A stretch of DNA of 64,000 nt from positions 2,797,501-2,861,500 of the forward strand of contig JADLSH010000155.1 in NCBI GenBank assembly GCA_016169945.1. The letters are read 5' to 3'. Origin of the DNA: Trachythela sp. YZ-2020 (lineage: Eukaryota > Cnidaria > Anthozoa > Malacalcyonacea > Clavulariidae). This document shows, piece by piece, positions 11,238-22,500 of the stretch; positions within the stretch are counted from its first letter, which is position 1; every line of letters begins with the position of its first letter. The notes beneath the pieces were generated by a model, which did no database searches, had not been told where the DNA came from, and was given only the letters and a program-made list of their open reading frames with translations. The translations under genes and the position numbers were made by a program.

Positions 11238-13880
11238 TTGGTACCTATTAATTTAAAATCCACAAGAAAGGTTCCTTCGAGAGAGTCGGGTTTTGCTGTT
11301 CCTAAGTTTATGTTCATCAATATATGTAGTTTGGCAAAAACAAAAAATCGAGTACGAGCTGTAGTTGCACTGGAGGCAGATTTGGTCAATAACGATATAG
11401 ATGTATGTGTGGTGAGCGAGAGTCACCTGAAACCTGAAATGCCAGATGCTGTGGTGACCATTCACAATTATTCAATATTTAGAAGAGATAGAAGTTGGGA
11501 AGGACGCGATATGAGAGCAAAAGGAGGGGTAGCAATATATGTTCGGAACAACTTAAAAGTTATTGATATTTATCGATCCAGTTTGTACGAACTTATTGGT
11601 GTCACACTTCTGTTACCTACAGGAAATCGCATGTTGATATATGGCCTTTATCACCCGCCTAGGCACAATTATCTGGAGAGCGACTACTTATTGGATTATT
11701 TGATAAGTATTTCTGACGACGTTCTGGACAAATATCCAGACACTGTAATTGTTTGTGGAGGGGATTTGAACAGTTTGGACATAAAACACCTTGAGGAACT
11801 ATCAGGATGGGATGCAATGGTCGACTTTTCAACAAGGGGTAACGCATGTTTGGATAACTGCCTTACAAATAGAATAGATTTGTTCTCAAAATGTTATCCT
11901 TTCCATATGTTAACTAAAACCGACAACTTAGGGGTTATTTTACCAGCAGGAACGAAACTAAAACCTATGCGCCGAAAGGTTGAATTTCGGGATTGTAGAA
12001 AGCATCGAAAGGAAGATTTCCACAAAGCTTTAGCAGAAGAAGATTGGGAGGATGTATCACAGTCCACGAATGTAAATGACGCTGTGAATTGTCTTGAACG
12101 TAAGATCATGGATCATATGAATAAATGTATGCCCACAAAAACAGTCTCAATTTCCTCACGGGATCCTTACTGGATGAGTCCTTTAATGAAATCTTTGCTA
12201 AAAGCTAAATCCAGAATTGCTCGGTCGCAAAAGGATAGACTCAGTTTAATTAACAAAAGGATTTCTGATGTCATTTGTCTAAACAGAAGAAATTTTAGGG
12301 CCTTGGTGGGAAGTAGAACTTGGTGGAGAAAGACGAATGATATTTCTCAGCGAAATGCATCATCATCAAGAGTTACTTTAGATAATGCATCACTTACAAG
12401 ATTAAATCGCTACCCTGGCGAACTCTGCCACGATGATAGTTATGTCGAACCGACGCTCTCAATTATTGGTGATGAAGTAGATATTCCTAGCTTCACGGAA
12501 CAGCAGGTATGGAATGCCTTGAAAAGAATAAAGAGGACAGCAACAGGTCCCGATTATATTCCCTATTGGGTTTGGAATGATCATGCGGAAATTCTAGCCG
12601 AAGTTATAACTAACGTCTGGAATTTGTCCCTTTCATCACATACTTGGCCAGATTCATGGAAAAGAGCGAATATTAACCCTCTTGCAAAGGTTGATTTACC
12701 AAAGGAAGATGGTGACTTTCGTGGAATAAATATTACACCTGTAATTGCGAGGACCTTCGAAAAGCTCGTTTATAATAGTCAGGTCAAGTCGACAATTGAG
12801 GAAATTTTATCCCCAACGCAATTTGCGTACAGGCAGGGGGGAAGTTGTACAAACGCTCTGTTGACTATTCAGAACAAAGTACTCAGCTTCTTAGATAGAG
12901 CGGACTGCAAAGCAGTTAGACTGTTTTCTATGGATTTTAGCAAGGCCTTCGACTCCGTGAAACATTCACTCCTCTCGGAAAAGTTAAAAAATGTGCCACT
13001 CAACCCTTATATCATAAATTGGTATTTAAATTTTCTAAAGAATAGAAAGCAAAGAGTCGTTTGTAACGATTTTTGTGGAGAATGGATGGATGTTAATAAG
13101 GGTACAAAACACGGGAGCGTAAGTGGCCCCAACCATTTTAATATTTTACTGAATGATTTAGAGGTGGACATAGACGGCGAGAACGCTCTTTTTAAATATG
13201 CGGACGATTCAAATATAATAGTGCCAGTTTGGAGTGACGGTCCTGATATATCAACAGATACAGTTGGACAATTCCTGAGCTGGTCTGACGATAATTTTAT
13301 GACTTGTAACCCTGGTAAATGTGAAGAGCTTATCATCCGGAAGAAGGGATATAATGATCAACTCGACAATGTTTATAATATACCCCAATGCAAGGAACTT
13401 CCCATTTTAGGCATTACTTTTCAAGACAATCTCAAGTTTACCAATCATGTGCGAGGTAAATTGGTCAAAGCAAACAAATGCTTGTACGTTATACGAACAC
13501 TCAGGGCAGAAGGCTATAGCCAATGTGAGATAGATTATCTATTTAAGACCTTAGTAATATCTACTATAACGTTTGGCCTGTCCGTTTACGGTTCTTCTCC
13601 AGCCGAACTCAGTACTCTACAACGGTTTCTTGACAGATGTTTTAAGCGAAAGTATATATCAGAACCTGTAAATATTAGATATCTTTTAGAAATACACGAC
13701 AGAAATATATTTAAGGCTTCTGTAAATCAGAAGAGTGCCATAGTCGACTTGATACCAAGAAAAAAATCCACAAGCTACTCTCTGAGGACAGAGTTTAGTC
13801 AGTATCCAAGAGTGAACACGGAACGTTTTAAATTGTCGTTTGTAAATAGATTAATTTTTAACTATAACCTATTCATATGA
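11238..13880 (+). CDS. LINE ORF2: APE endonuclease and reverse transcriptase
   Basis: 880 codons without interruption. Endonuclease (about residues 15-230): [40 protein letters not shown], then LTKTDNLGV where LINEs normally have SDH or TDH. Reverse transcriptase (about 430-720): [50 protein letters not shown] and the catalytic KYADD (Tyr654-Asp657). The thumb and tail include [10 protein letters not shown]. It would nick target DNA and prime reverse transcription. The His-to-Asn change in the last endonuclease motif suggests this copy cannot nick, although the RT palm looks intact. The start at 11238 is the first ATG in frame. Confidence 0.85.
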   Translation: MVPINLKSTRKVPSRESGFAVPKFMFINICSLAKTKNRVRAVVALEADLVNNDIDVCVVSESHLKPEMPDAVVTIHNYSIFRRDRSWEGRDMRAKGGVAIYVRNNLKVIDIYRSSLYELIGVTLLLPTGNRMLIYGLYHPPRHNYLESDYLLDYLISISDDVLDKYPDTVIVCGGDLNSLDIKHLEELSGWDAMVDFSTRGNACLDNCLTNRIDLFSKCYPFHMLTKTDNLGVILPAGTKLKPMRRKVEFRDCRKHRKEDFHKALAEEDWEDVSQSTNVNDAVNCLERKIMDHMNKCMPTKTVSISSRDPYWMSPLMKSLLKAKSRIARSQKDRLSLINKRISDVICLNRRNFRALVGSRTWWRKTNDISQRNASSSRVTLDNASLTRLNRYPGELCHDDSYVEPTLSIIGDEVDIPSFTEQQVWNALKRIKRTATGPDYIPYWVWNDHAEILAEVITNVWNLSLSSHTWPDSWKRANINPLAKVDLPKEDGDFRGINITPVIARTFEKLVYNSQVKSTIEEILSPTQFAYRQGGSCTNALLTIQNKVLSFLDRADCKAVRLFSMDFSKAFDSVKHSLLSEKLKNVPLNPYIINWYLNFLKNRKQRVVCNDFCGEWMDVNKGTKHGSVSGPNHFNILLNDLEVDIDGENALFKYADDSNIIVPVWSDGPDISTDTVGQFLSWSDDNFMTCNPGKCEELIIRKKGYNDQLDNVYNIPQCKELPILGITFQDNLKFTNHVRGKLVKANKCLYVIRTLRAEGYSQCEIDYLFKTLVISTITFGLSVYGSSPAELSTLQRFLDRCFKRKYISEPVNIRYLLEIHDRNIFKASVNQKSAIVDLIPRKKSTSYSLRTEFSQYPRVNTERFKLSFVNRLIFNYNLFI

Positions 13881-13957
13881 TGTAAACTTTACTAATATAT
13901 TCTTAATATTTACTTGTAACATAAGATATGTATTTTTATCTTTTGATCTAATAAAAA

Positions 13958-13990
13958 GACTTTTGAATTGAATTGAATTGAATTGAATTG
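13958..13990 (+). repeat. GAATT tandem tail at LINE 3' end
   Basis: About five to six copies of GAATT directly after the polyA-like signal. It marks the LINE 3' terminus. Confidence 0.75.
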
Positions 13991-14116
13991 TCGTTGTGTT
14001 CAACGAACTTTCCGAACGAATGTTTTAGATCATACGTCATGTGATCTACAATTAGTATTTAGAAAGGAAGTAAATTATATTCATAACGGAAGCGCATGTT
14101 ATTGTATTATTATAAA

Positions 14117-14153
14117 ACTTGAAATGCATTATTTACTACTCAAATTATACTAA
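14117..14153 (-). repeat. Right 37-bp inverted repeat of the recombinase unit
   Basis: Exact reverse complement of 7863-7899. Outside it the two flanks diverge, and no clear target duplication was found. Confidence 0.85.
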
Positions 14154-14178
14154 AACAATTATTTACCGAAGTCGAGCT

Positions 14179-14233
14179 GATTATCGGTGAATATTCACCG
14201 AGACGAAGTCGAGGTGAATATTCACCGATAATC
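14179..14233. repeat. 55-bp palindrome with nested GGTGAATATTCACC
   Basis: Arms of 21 bp (14179-14199 and 14213-14233) are perfect reverse complements around a 13-bp spacer containing GACGAAGTCG. Each arm holds the perfect palindrome GGTGAATATTCACC. It lies 25 bp outside the right inverted repeat and may be a MITE terminus or part of the element end. Confidence 0.8.
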
Positions 14234-14296
14234 ACCGAGACTGACATTAATTACGCAATTCAGCCCCAGGGCTGCTATGTAATTATGTTTAATAAA

Positions 14297-14341
14297 CTAT
14301 CTATCTATCGATCTATCTATCTATCTATCTATCTATCTATA
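14297..14341. repeat. (CTAT)n microsatellite
   Basis: About eleven tetranucleotide units with one CGAT variant. Confidence 0.9.
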
Positions 14342-14380
14342 GTCATGGCAACACCAACCCAAAATAATACAACATTTTTA

Positions 14381-14749
14381 GTACAGTACAAAGTAACAAA
14401 ACAGGGAAGAAAAAGGCCAAAAATATTTTAAAAATAGTTGTTTTAGCTATACAATTCCCGAATTTATGTTGTAGGTATGTTAGTATTCATTATGAGCTTT
14501 AAACTAATGTAAAATTCAACCTTTGCGTTCATATATAACGTTTCGAAAAGTTCATGAAACTAACTGCATTTTACCGATAAATTTATTTTTGAAATGAAAT
14601 CACTTTAAAATATAATCGTAAAAATGATTCCGCTCTCCTTTTAATATAGACCTTTTGATACTTTAACCGTAAATAAATGAAAAACTATGTATACAAAGCA
14701 GGAGTTTTTATAACAAAAATACATGAACACTTTTAATTTATTGTTTTAA
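14381..14749. repeat. Dispersed repeat B, copy 2
   Basis: Same orientation as 5757-6130, with an internal deletion of about 20 bp around 14658 relative to copy 1. Confidence 0.75.
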
Positions 14750-14968
14750 TAATATAACAAACTTGCCTCTATATATCGTTCATTTGTCGCTTGGACTCTT
14801 CTTATATTTTTTGCTAAAGTTAAAGCGATAAGATCCGTCCCACAGCTCTTCCAATAAAGTCCCAAAAGCGACCTTTAATTCAGACTTTCTCAAGTTTTTC
14901 TATAATCTCACTGACTCCACTCCTGACAATCTGCCATACTTTTGAGATCAGTGAGATGACCACCCACC
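14750..14968. repeat. Dispersed repeat C, copy 1
   Basis: About 220 bp beginning ATAACAAACTTGCCTC and ending GAGATGACCACCCACCA; near-identical to 15965-16189 in the same orientation. The 1-kb segment between the copies starts with TAGATATAATAAACC and GATTGCTGACTCAT, like the MITE at 43482. Confidence 0.8.
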
Positions 14969-15176
14969 ATAGATATAATAAACCTAGATTGCTGACTCAT
15001 ACCTAGCGGAGGCGTGACCTGCATGATAAATCCAAGATGGCCGCCATTCAGGGAAAAAAGACTATAAACTCTACGGGGAAATCCATATTTTTTGCATTTT
15101 GGATCGTCCCAGTGTTTCGAATCCACTTCGATCAAACTTTTTTGGCAATAACTACTTATCGTCAAGGTTTTAGACG

Positions 15177-15434
15177 CAACCTGGACAGCTGGGGGATGAA
15201 TTGATGTAAAAATATCGCTCGCCGAAATTTGTACGAAATCGTCACTTCGTCAGTTCGAGTGAATTACTCTGGTTTAGAGTATTTTATAAAGGAAATTTGT
15301 GGTTTTCAAGGCCGAAGACGTATACCTTCAAGGCTTTGGATGCTGAATGGACCGTTTGGGATGATTTATATTAAAATATCGCTCGCCGAAGCTTGACATG
15401 AAAATGTCACTTGCTCAGCTCGAGTCATTTACTG
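15177..15434. repeat. Tandem pair of diverged ~160-bp units
   Basis: Two stretches (about 15177-15270 and 15340-15434) share AAAATATCGCTCGCCGAA followed by a GTCACTT...CAG.TCGAGT segment. The intervening parts are more diverged. Confidence 0.55.
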
Positions 15435-15960
15435 CAGACAAGTAGTTTAAAATGTACTTGGTTTAATACATCTAAATGTAATATTTTGAGGAATATTCGG
15501 AACATTACTTAGAGGATAAAAGCAGTATTTAAAAGTTAAGTCCACTGTTAACTGGTCGCCAAATATCACCTAGAGGTGAAATTTGACACACAAACATGGT
15601 ATGTGTGCAATGCAGCCTATTCGAACTCACTGTATGAAATGGCAGACAGCATGAAAGGAAGAATTCTGAACATTATATTGATTAAGCTTTTTCTGGGGGG
15701 AGATAATGAGACCAAACTGGGTAATATATGGTAGATTTCAACAAGGAAACATTTATGCAGCAGAGAAAAATTCAAGTGTGACAGTGTGTAGTGTACAAAA
15801 TTGTGGCAAGTGCATTTAACATACAGTAACAGTGTGCAACCTGTTCATGTACTGAAAAATATCAAGTATGCATCGGCCATACTTTCCATGGTGGTCGTGA
15901 AATATAAACCTCTATAAAATAAATTCTGTTCATTAAACTTAACAGTTTCATGTATGCTTG

Positions 15961-16189
15961 GATAATATAACAAACTTGCCTCTATATATTTTACCTTTTT
16001 TCGTCCATTTGTCGCTTGGACTCTTCTTATCTTTTTTGCTAAAGTTAAAGCGATAAGATCCGTTCCACAGCTCTTCCAATAAAAGAGACCTTTAATTCAG
16101 ACTTTCTCACGTTTTTCTATAATCACACTCATGCACTCCACTCCTGACAATCTACCATAATTTGAGATCAGTGAGATGACCACCCACCA
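15961..16189. repeat. Dispersed repeat C, copy 2
   Basis: Direct repeat of 14750-14968 with a 15-bp insertion near the start and a short deletion after CTCTTCCAATAAA. Confidence 0.8.
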
Positions 16190-16273
16190 ACCTTGAACCA
16201 CGTGCCCGCGATTATTGATGAACTTTAGATCTCCCAAGGATTTCCTTTTTTCCGGGTGCGATAAATAACCGAG

Positions 16274-16341
16274 CGGAATTAGTACCCTCGCCCCGGGCTA
16301 TCGCCCGGAACGGCGCTTCGCGCCGTTGGCTCGGGGATTAA
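16274..16341. repeat. GC-rich double hairpin, copy 1
   Basis: Within AT-rich DNA, GGAATTAGTACCCTCGC leads into two stem-loops, CGGGCTATCGCCCG and AACGGCGCTTCGCGCCGTT, then GGCTCGGGGATTAA. A shorter relative is at 17677-17726, so the pair brackets the GPS exon of the GPCR gene. Confidence 0.65.
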
Positions 16342-16450
16342 GATTTTGATCTTACAATTAAATGTTCTATCTTAAAAATTACGGAACAATATATCCGATT
16401 TTGTTATTCTTAATCAAACTCTATTTATCAAACATTTTTTCTATTTTTAG

Positions 16451-16565
16451 AAGCAATGAAAATTATTCTCTATCTTCTACGATAAAAACTGTGATGGCTT
16501 TTCTCAAGGAAAAAAGACTCACAAGTTTTACTGGAACATTGTTGTTTGAAGTTGAAAGAGAAAAC
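16451..16565 (+). CDS. aGPCR exon: candidate GAIN-domain segment
   Basis: Acceptor CTATTTTTAG, donor GTGCGT (a second GT four bases on is possible). Encodes SNENYSLSSTIKTVMAFLKE and ends FEVEREN in phase 0, which joins the GPS exon in frame. Confidence 0.45.
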
Positions 16566-19500
16566 GTGCGTATACGAGCTATCCTTTCTCCGGCACAAAT
16601 ATATGTATTGACTCTTATATATAATTTATTGACGTATATTATAGGCCTAAATACGATATATTTTCAATTCAAATGTGTAATTTCGTTTCAGTCAACGGGT
16701 AGGAATGACACAGCTTATTACTGTATGATTTGGAATGATACCAGGAACAGTTGGACTAACCTTGGCCGTGCAAAAAATATCAACAGCAGCAATGCTTTTC
16801 GATGTAATATGGGACAGGGATCTAGTGTCGCAGTTTTTAAGGTATACTTTTCATCTTTAATAGTAGGTTAATGATAGGCAGGGTATAAAAGAGGTATTTC
16901 TCAATAGCTTCATACTTAACTTATTAAAATTGAATAAACGTACTGATATAAATATTGAACGCTATGATATACGTATGTTGTTAAAATTGCTGCATGTATT
17001 GCAGTACGTGTAGGGATGGTGTTGCGCGGTGTTAAAGCCATCACAATGCATGCCCTATTAATGTGACACAAAAAGTGGCCACGCTCAAAACGACTGGAGT
17101 AATATTTTTTTGTATAGATATTTAAACGGATTAGCTACATATAGAGTTAGCCAAATAACAAAAGGAAAAACGTAAGCTTTCAATTAACCAAACTAACCCA
17201 ACTTGGGAGATCCTGAGAGATTCATATTTATCTTAAACCACCGAAGACTACGAATTTTTCTTTGTTCTCTGTCGTGCAATAATATAAATTGAATCCAATT
17301 TGATCGGATTAAATAGAAACGAGTTTGAGTCTTTTCTAAGCCATGTATAAACAAATCTTTCAGGAGCAAACAACTTTACCTTCTATATACATATGACGAG
17401 CAACACACATGTTGACACAACATATAGGCCACAGAAAAGGTTGCATAAACCGCTCTAAATGAGCTCATGGAGTAATTAAAAGAATGTAAAGGCATTATAC
17501 TATCATGTCAACTATATTTTATTGTTAAAGTGTAGTTATTTTATTAATTTAAGAATGATTTTAGAATAGTTCTGCTTGAGTATAAAATTTGTTTATAAAA
17601 GCCGTTAAAAACCCGCAACTCCTGTTCATTCACCCTGAAATTACGCCGCCTGTGCGCTACCCGGGCGTAAATATCAGAGCGGAATTAATACCCTCGCACG
17701 GCGCTTCACGCCGGCTCGGGGATTAACTGAGGCAGCGGGAGCAACCGGTTGGTCTTCCATTAAAAATAGTGCCGCCGTGCTCCGTCCGGTGTCCCTATAC
17801 GTAAGCAGGATAAAAATCGACAGGCAATGTTTCCATAGAGGCAACCTAAGGTTTCTATCCATTATTTCTTTATAAAAAATCTGACAGGTTTCCCCTGAAC
17901 ATAGAATATCCCTTGGAATCATCATCTACATTGGATGTGGGTTGTCATTGTTTGGCGTATTGCTCACTATTTTATTCTTCATTGTTTCATAGTAAGTGAC
18001 GACTTTCTATATATAAATCTTCAGAAATGACGTCACAATAGGTTTGGTGCACAATTTACTTTCGCATCTGATTAGGAATCGGGATGGAGTTACGATTATT
18101 ATTAGAATTAATATTTTTAGGATTATGGTTAGGATTGCAATCAGAATATAGGGTTAGGCAAAGTGCGTGATTAATTTCAGAATAAGGGTTAGCCTAGGGG
18201 CTAAGGTAAGTGTAATGATCATGAGAAGAATAATTGTTAGAATTGACATAAGGTGTGCAAGGAAAGGAAATATTTTAGGTTTAGGAATCCCTGAATTTAA
18301 ATTTTGTTGTCGATATTATGTAAATTGACCCGTTCAATAATAGTGACTTCCAAGGTATAGAAAATATAAAATTATTTTACGTTTGTTTCCGATTGTAAAA
18401 TACTTTAAAATTTTCTTTACCCAACAAAAACAAACATGCAACGTTGTCGTACGATACACCCTAGAATAATCTTATCTTACAGGTTTATCACGCACTTCCA
18501 CAGCATACGTGACTGTGACATAAATTAATTTGCACTGTTCTCATCTAGAACATCAGCCCAGTATTTTTCCTAGCAGCTAGAAAATATATTCCTATATCCA
18601 AGCCTCTAATCGAATTGTTATTCATTTCATTTACAGCAAACATATTGAATTATTGACAACTACTCGCTATAAAGTTCACCTCTCTTTGATTGTTTCTCTG
18701 GGTCTTTTGCAAATTGCATTCATCAGTGGAATTCCTGTAAATGAAGGAACGGTATGTGTTGTATGTCGACGATGATTCACAAATACAATATTCAACATCT
18801 AGAAAGTTATTTTAAAGGATCCGTACATAAATTAATCCACCATAACACCTGAACTTGACCATGAAAATATCGGCTTTGCCAATCTGTACTCTTTCTAACA
18901 TTCAGATGTATTTAAATACCAATTTTGCACCCATGCAGCAATAAATAAGTACAGTTTAAAATGTTGCCAAAATTTTCCCTAAATCTTTAAGGAAAGTTCG
19001 GGAAGAAATTTGTAAAGTTCATTTTGTTCGATCACTAGCCCTGTCATAAAAAATGGTTTAGAGGAAATGGCTACAAAAATATGAATATCACCCATTCAGT
19101 AATTCTCAGATTGCTTACCAAAGACATCGTACCATCTGTTTTCTCTGACCCTAATAAAATAGATGACGTCCAAGCCAGCTGGACACCCTCTATAAGTAAT
19201 AACTTAAGTACCAGTAGAAACTAATAAACAAAACAATAAAACCTGAATTTCCCAATTCACAATCTCATTTACCCTCGTTTTTATGCCAAAGGATAGGCAC
19301 AATGACTTTGTTTTGAGTGAAGCCATAAAATGTTTGTACCAAAATTAAGACCAATATAGAGAAATTCCGTTAAACGAGTTTCCAAAAATTTGGACAACTT
19401 TTCCGAATACGAAAATCTGACTGTTGGCGCTACTTCCATTTAAATTAAGATCGTTCGTAAGATCGTTCGAGATGCGTAGTTCTCGCATAATATGCGAGAA

Positions 19501-22500
19501 CTTTTTACGAATGTTTGATATTCATTTTAGTCTGAATGTCTCGCAATTGCTGCTATTCGCCATTATTTTTCTCTTACGTCTTTTTGCTGGATGGCTGTTG
19601 AAGGCGTCGTTCTTTATCTGAAAATAGTAACTGTGTATACTACATTGTTGGATAAAATGAGATATTTCCACTTGTTTGCTTGGGGTAAGAGTTAAATTTT
19701 ATTTTTCGTTAAGCGAAATGCTGTGTCATGCATGACTTCCTGATGTAATATTTAACTATTTCAGGATTTCCATCAGTCGTAGTGGGTTTATGTATTTCTT
19801 TGTCCTTTGATGATTATGCTTCTGAAATGTGAGTTGAATAGGGTGATAGTGGGACACTTACTCCAGTGATCACTTCGAAAGCTATGAAAAGTTCGCTCGA
19901 GATTATATTTAAGACCGACTAGTTTTTGAAGTGCAAATGCACCTTATCCGTATTCAACACTGGTTTATCTGCACCCATTACGTTAGAGCGGGGTTCAAAT
20001 TTATCCAGGTTGAAGCAGGGTTAGGCGTGTTTACCTGTACTTCATAAAAAATCGGCGCTAAAGTTACGTAGGTTAAACGAAAGTTCTTAGAACAAAATAA
20101 ATATATTCATTTGTTTTCTTACAAATTGATCATCGACGAACCAGTGCATATTAATTATTATATGAATACAATATATCTAATATTCAAACATACTTTCATA
20201 GACACAACAAAAAGAAAAAGTGATAAATAAGTTGACCAAAGTAGCTCTTTATTCTAGTGCATATCCACCCATTTTGGTCGCAGTCAAATAACAACACTGA
20301 CCCTATTATGCGAGAACAATGAGAATATAACCTAATTTTAAGCCTAGCTAGTTCCCATAAAAATTATATTTGAAATCGGCGAGGCAAAATACTTGATATT
20401 GGTTATTGCACAATGCCTATCTCAAATATTTATCTATTTTAATCATCACTTCTGCTTTTAGATAATTCTTATTTTTGCGTAGGTGTTTTGTGAAGTTAGA
20501 AGATGTTTTGGGGATTTTGACTTACATTGTTCCAATGGGAATTACGGTGTTCGTGAGTATGATCGATAAATAAGTCGGGGTTCCGGATAATGTTGATGAT
20601 TGATAATGTTGGTTTTCGTTGGTGTACCGTGGTGATTAAAGCGCGTATTGCCCCAAATCTTCAGTTCGTGGGAATTAACTGCGACGGAGCACTGATTGTA
20701 CAGAGAACTGACAAACCTTTTGCCTGGGAAAACTGCCAAAAGACAAAACAGGCAAAACAAACTCAAGCCTCTCGTCTCATTCTCAACTAGATAACACGAA
20801 ACGTGTCTAGATGAGAAAGAAACAATACTTTTGGAAAGCCTCAGTACCGTCAACTTGTATCACCAGGTACCAGAAGTTTGGTCACAAATTTGAAATCGCG
20901 CTCTGAAATCTCATTTATTAAAAAATAACTGCTGCTTCGCTTGTGGGAAACAGACTACAAAGCCAAGACTGGCGGCCGACATAATATTTAAGAAGAAAAT
21001 AATAAAACTCGTCCGAGATGGTTTTGCTCTGCTTCGTTACTTTTTTCATGTTTCATTCTCTATTTCTCACCATAATTTGAATAATTTCTCCTCGTTTGAA
21101 GAGGGTTATCTGCAGAAGCCTCTTTGCTTCCACGTTTTGAATTTCGTTGACTTTCTATACAAGCTACCGACCACGCTAGTTACTACACGCTGATTACATC
21201 AGCTGCGGATATTGAGAATTAGCGAGGGCGTTCGTCACAAATCAGGAACGGAAATAAAAGTTGAATGTGCAACAATTAAAATAGAAAGCAGGTGGGAGGA
21301 TGTTTGCCGCCCCAAGTCAGGTTGGGTATGATATATTGGTCGAAATAGGTGGGTCGGCGTCCCCCTGAAATTTGTTTTTAAAATATTTAAAGACATTTCT
21401 TTCTCCAGGTCAATACCGTTATAATGGTCATAATTTTAAGAGTTTCTGCGAAGGCATCGAACGATACGGAATTAAAAGGACAATCATTGTAAGTGAAGTA
21501 ACTAGGTCACTTAATAACGTCAAGTCTAGTGTTTCATCCTGCTATGCTACCCTTGCGATGCTGAGGAAGCTCAAGAACATTTTACCTTTTAAATTGCGTA
21601 AGCACATTGTTCAAGCACTTGTTCTATCCAAATTACATTAGAATAACGTGATTTACCACTCTCTTCCGGAACATCTGCAGAAGCGCCTTCAAAGGGTATT
21701 GAAAGCCGCTGCAAGCTTCGTAATTGGTAAATGCGCTTCCTCAGGGCATGCATTATCTCTTAAATGGCTACCAGTTAAAGAACAAAGAGAATGGAATTTG
21801 TTAAAAATTACACATAAAGCTTTGTAAAACGCATAGTGGCCTCGCTACTTACGATTAAATGTACGTCAACCATCTAGAGTTTTAAGATCGTCTAATAGCA
21901 TGCAATTACAAATTCCATTATTGAATAACACATTTCAGTATTCTTCAATACTGCCTGTATATTAGTACTCTTTTCATGCAAATACCCGTTAGTAATATTC
22001 ATAAGTCTATTAACTATAATTTTAATAACACTCTATATTGTTTTCTTCGAAACGTTCCAAGAAATAAGAGTAATATTTCTTGTAAGTTCTGAACACCAAC
22101 TAGCATAGCGTTCCATGTGAACTGTATATGTCGTCGAAAGTAAAGAGAAAACTTTAGAGACAAACAATTTGGTCAATAAACTTATTCATCGCGGCTCGCG
22201 CGCAGAAGGGTTTTTGTTCCTAAAACAAATTGGGTAAAGCTCGACAACTCATCTTACGTTTTCCCCAGATGAATCAGCTTGAGATTATGTACTAGGAAAT
22301 CTTATGTTTATTTATTAGTCGTGTTCTTCGTCGAATGATCATCCTGATGCCAATACTTGGTATTACATGGGTCTTTGGAATAGTCGCATTTATTCATCAT
22401 CACGTCGTTTGGAAATATGCATTTGCTATATCTAATTCATGCCAGGTAAAATAGCTGAATATAAATGTTTTAGGTATATACTAGACTTATAGTAATAATA

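Larger units (their letters stand above)
9430..13988 (+). mobile_element. LINE (CR1/L2-like) with uninterrupted ORF1 and ORF2
   Basis: Two long open frames in tandem (ORF1 9454-11148, ORF2 11238-13880) are followed by about 100 bp of UTR, an AATAAA-like signal (AATAAAAAGAC) and a five-base tandem tail of GAATT. Such short tandem tails are typical of L2/CR1-type LINEs. The 5' boundary is not defined; it lies between the recombinase stop (9423) and the first ORF1 ATG. This is the best preserved retrotransposon in the window. Confidence 0.8.
7863..14153 (+). mobile_element. Inverted-repeat-bounded unit: DUF3504 tyrosine recombinase plus LINE
   Basis: A perfect 37-bp inverted repeat (7863-7899 and 14117-14153) encloses 6.3 kb holding a spliced DUF3504 tyrosine recombinase gene (7977-9423) and, in the same orientation, a LINE with two intact ORFs and a GAATT-repeat tail (about 9430-13988). 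Crypton elements, the known home of DUF3504 recombinases, are described as lacking terminal inverted repeats, and LINEs have none. The simplest reading is a recent LINE insertion into the 3' flank of an inverted-repeat-bearing Crypton relative. A single chimeric element is possible but would need other copies with the same junction. Confidence 0.55.

Noticed and set aside
17674..17925. Minus-strand 83-codon frame over the TM1 exon
   Set aside because: The plus strand holds a clear TM1 exon with correct splice sites and phases.
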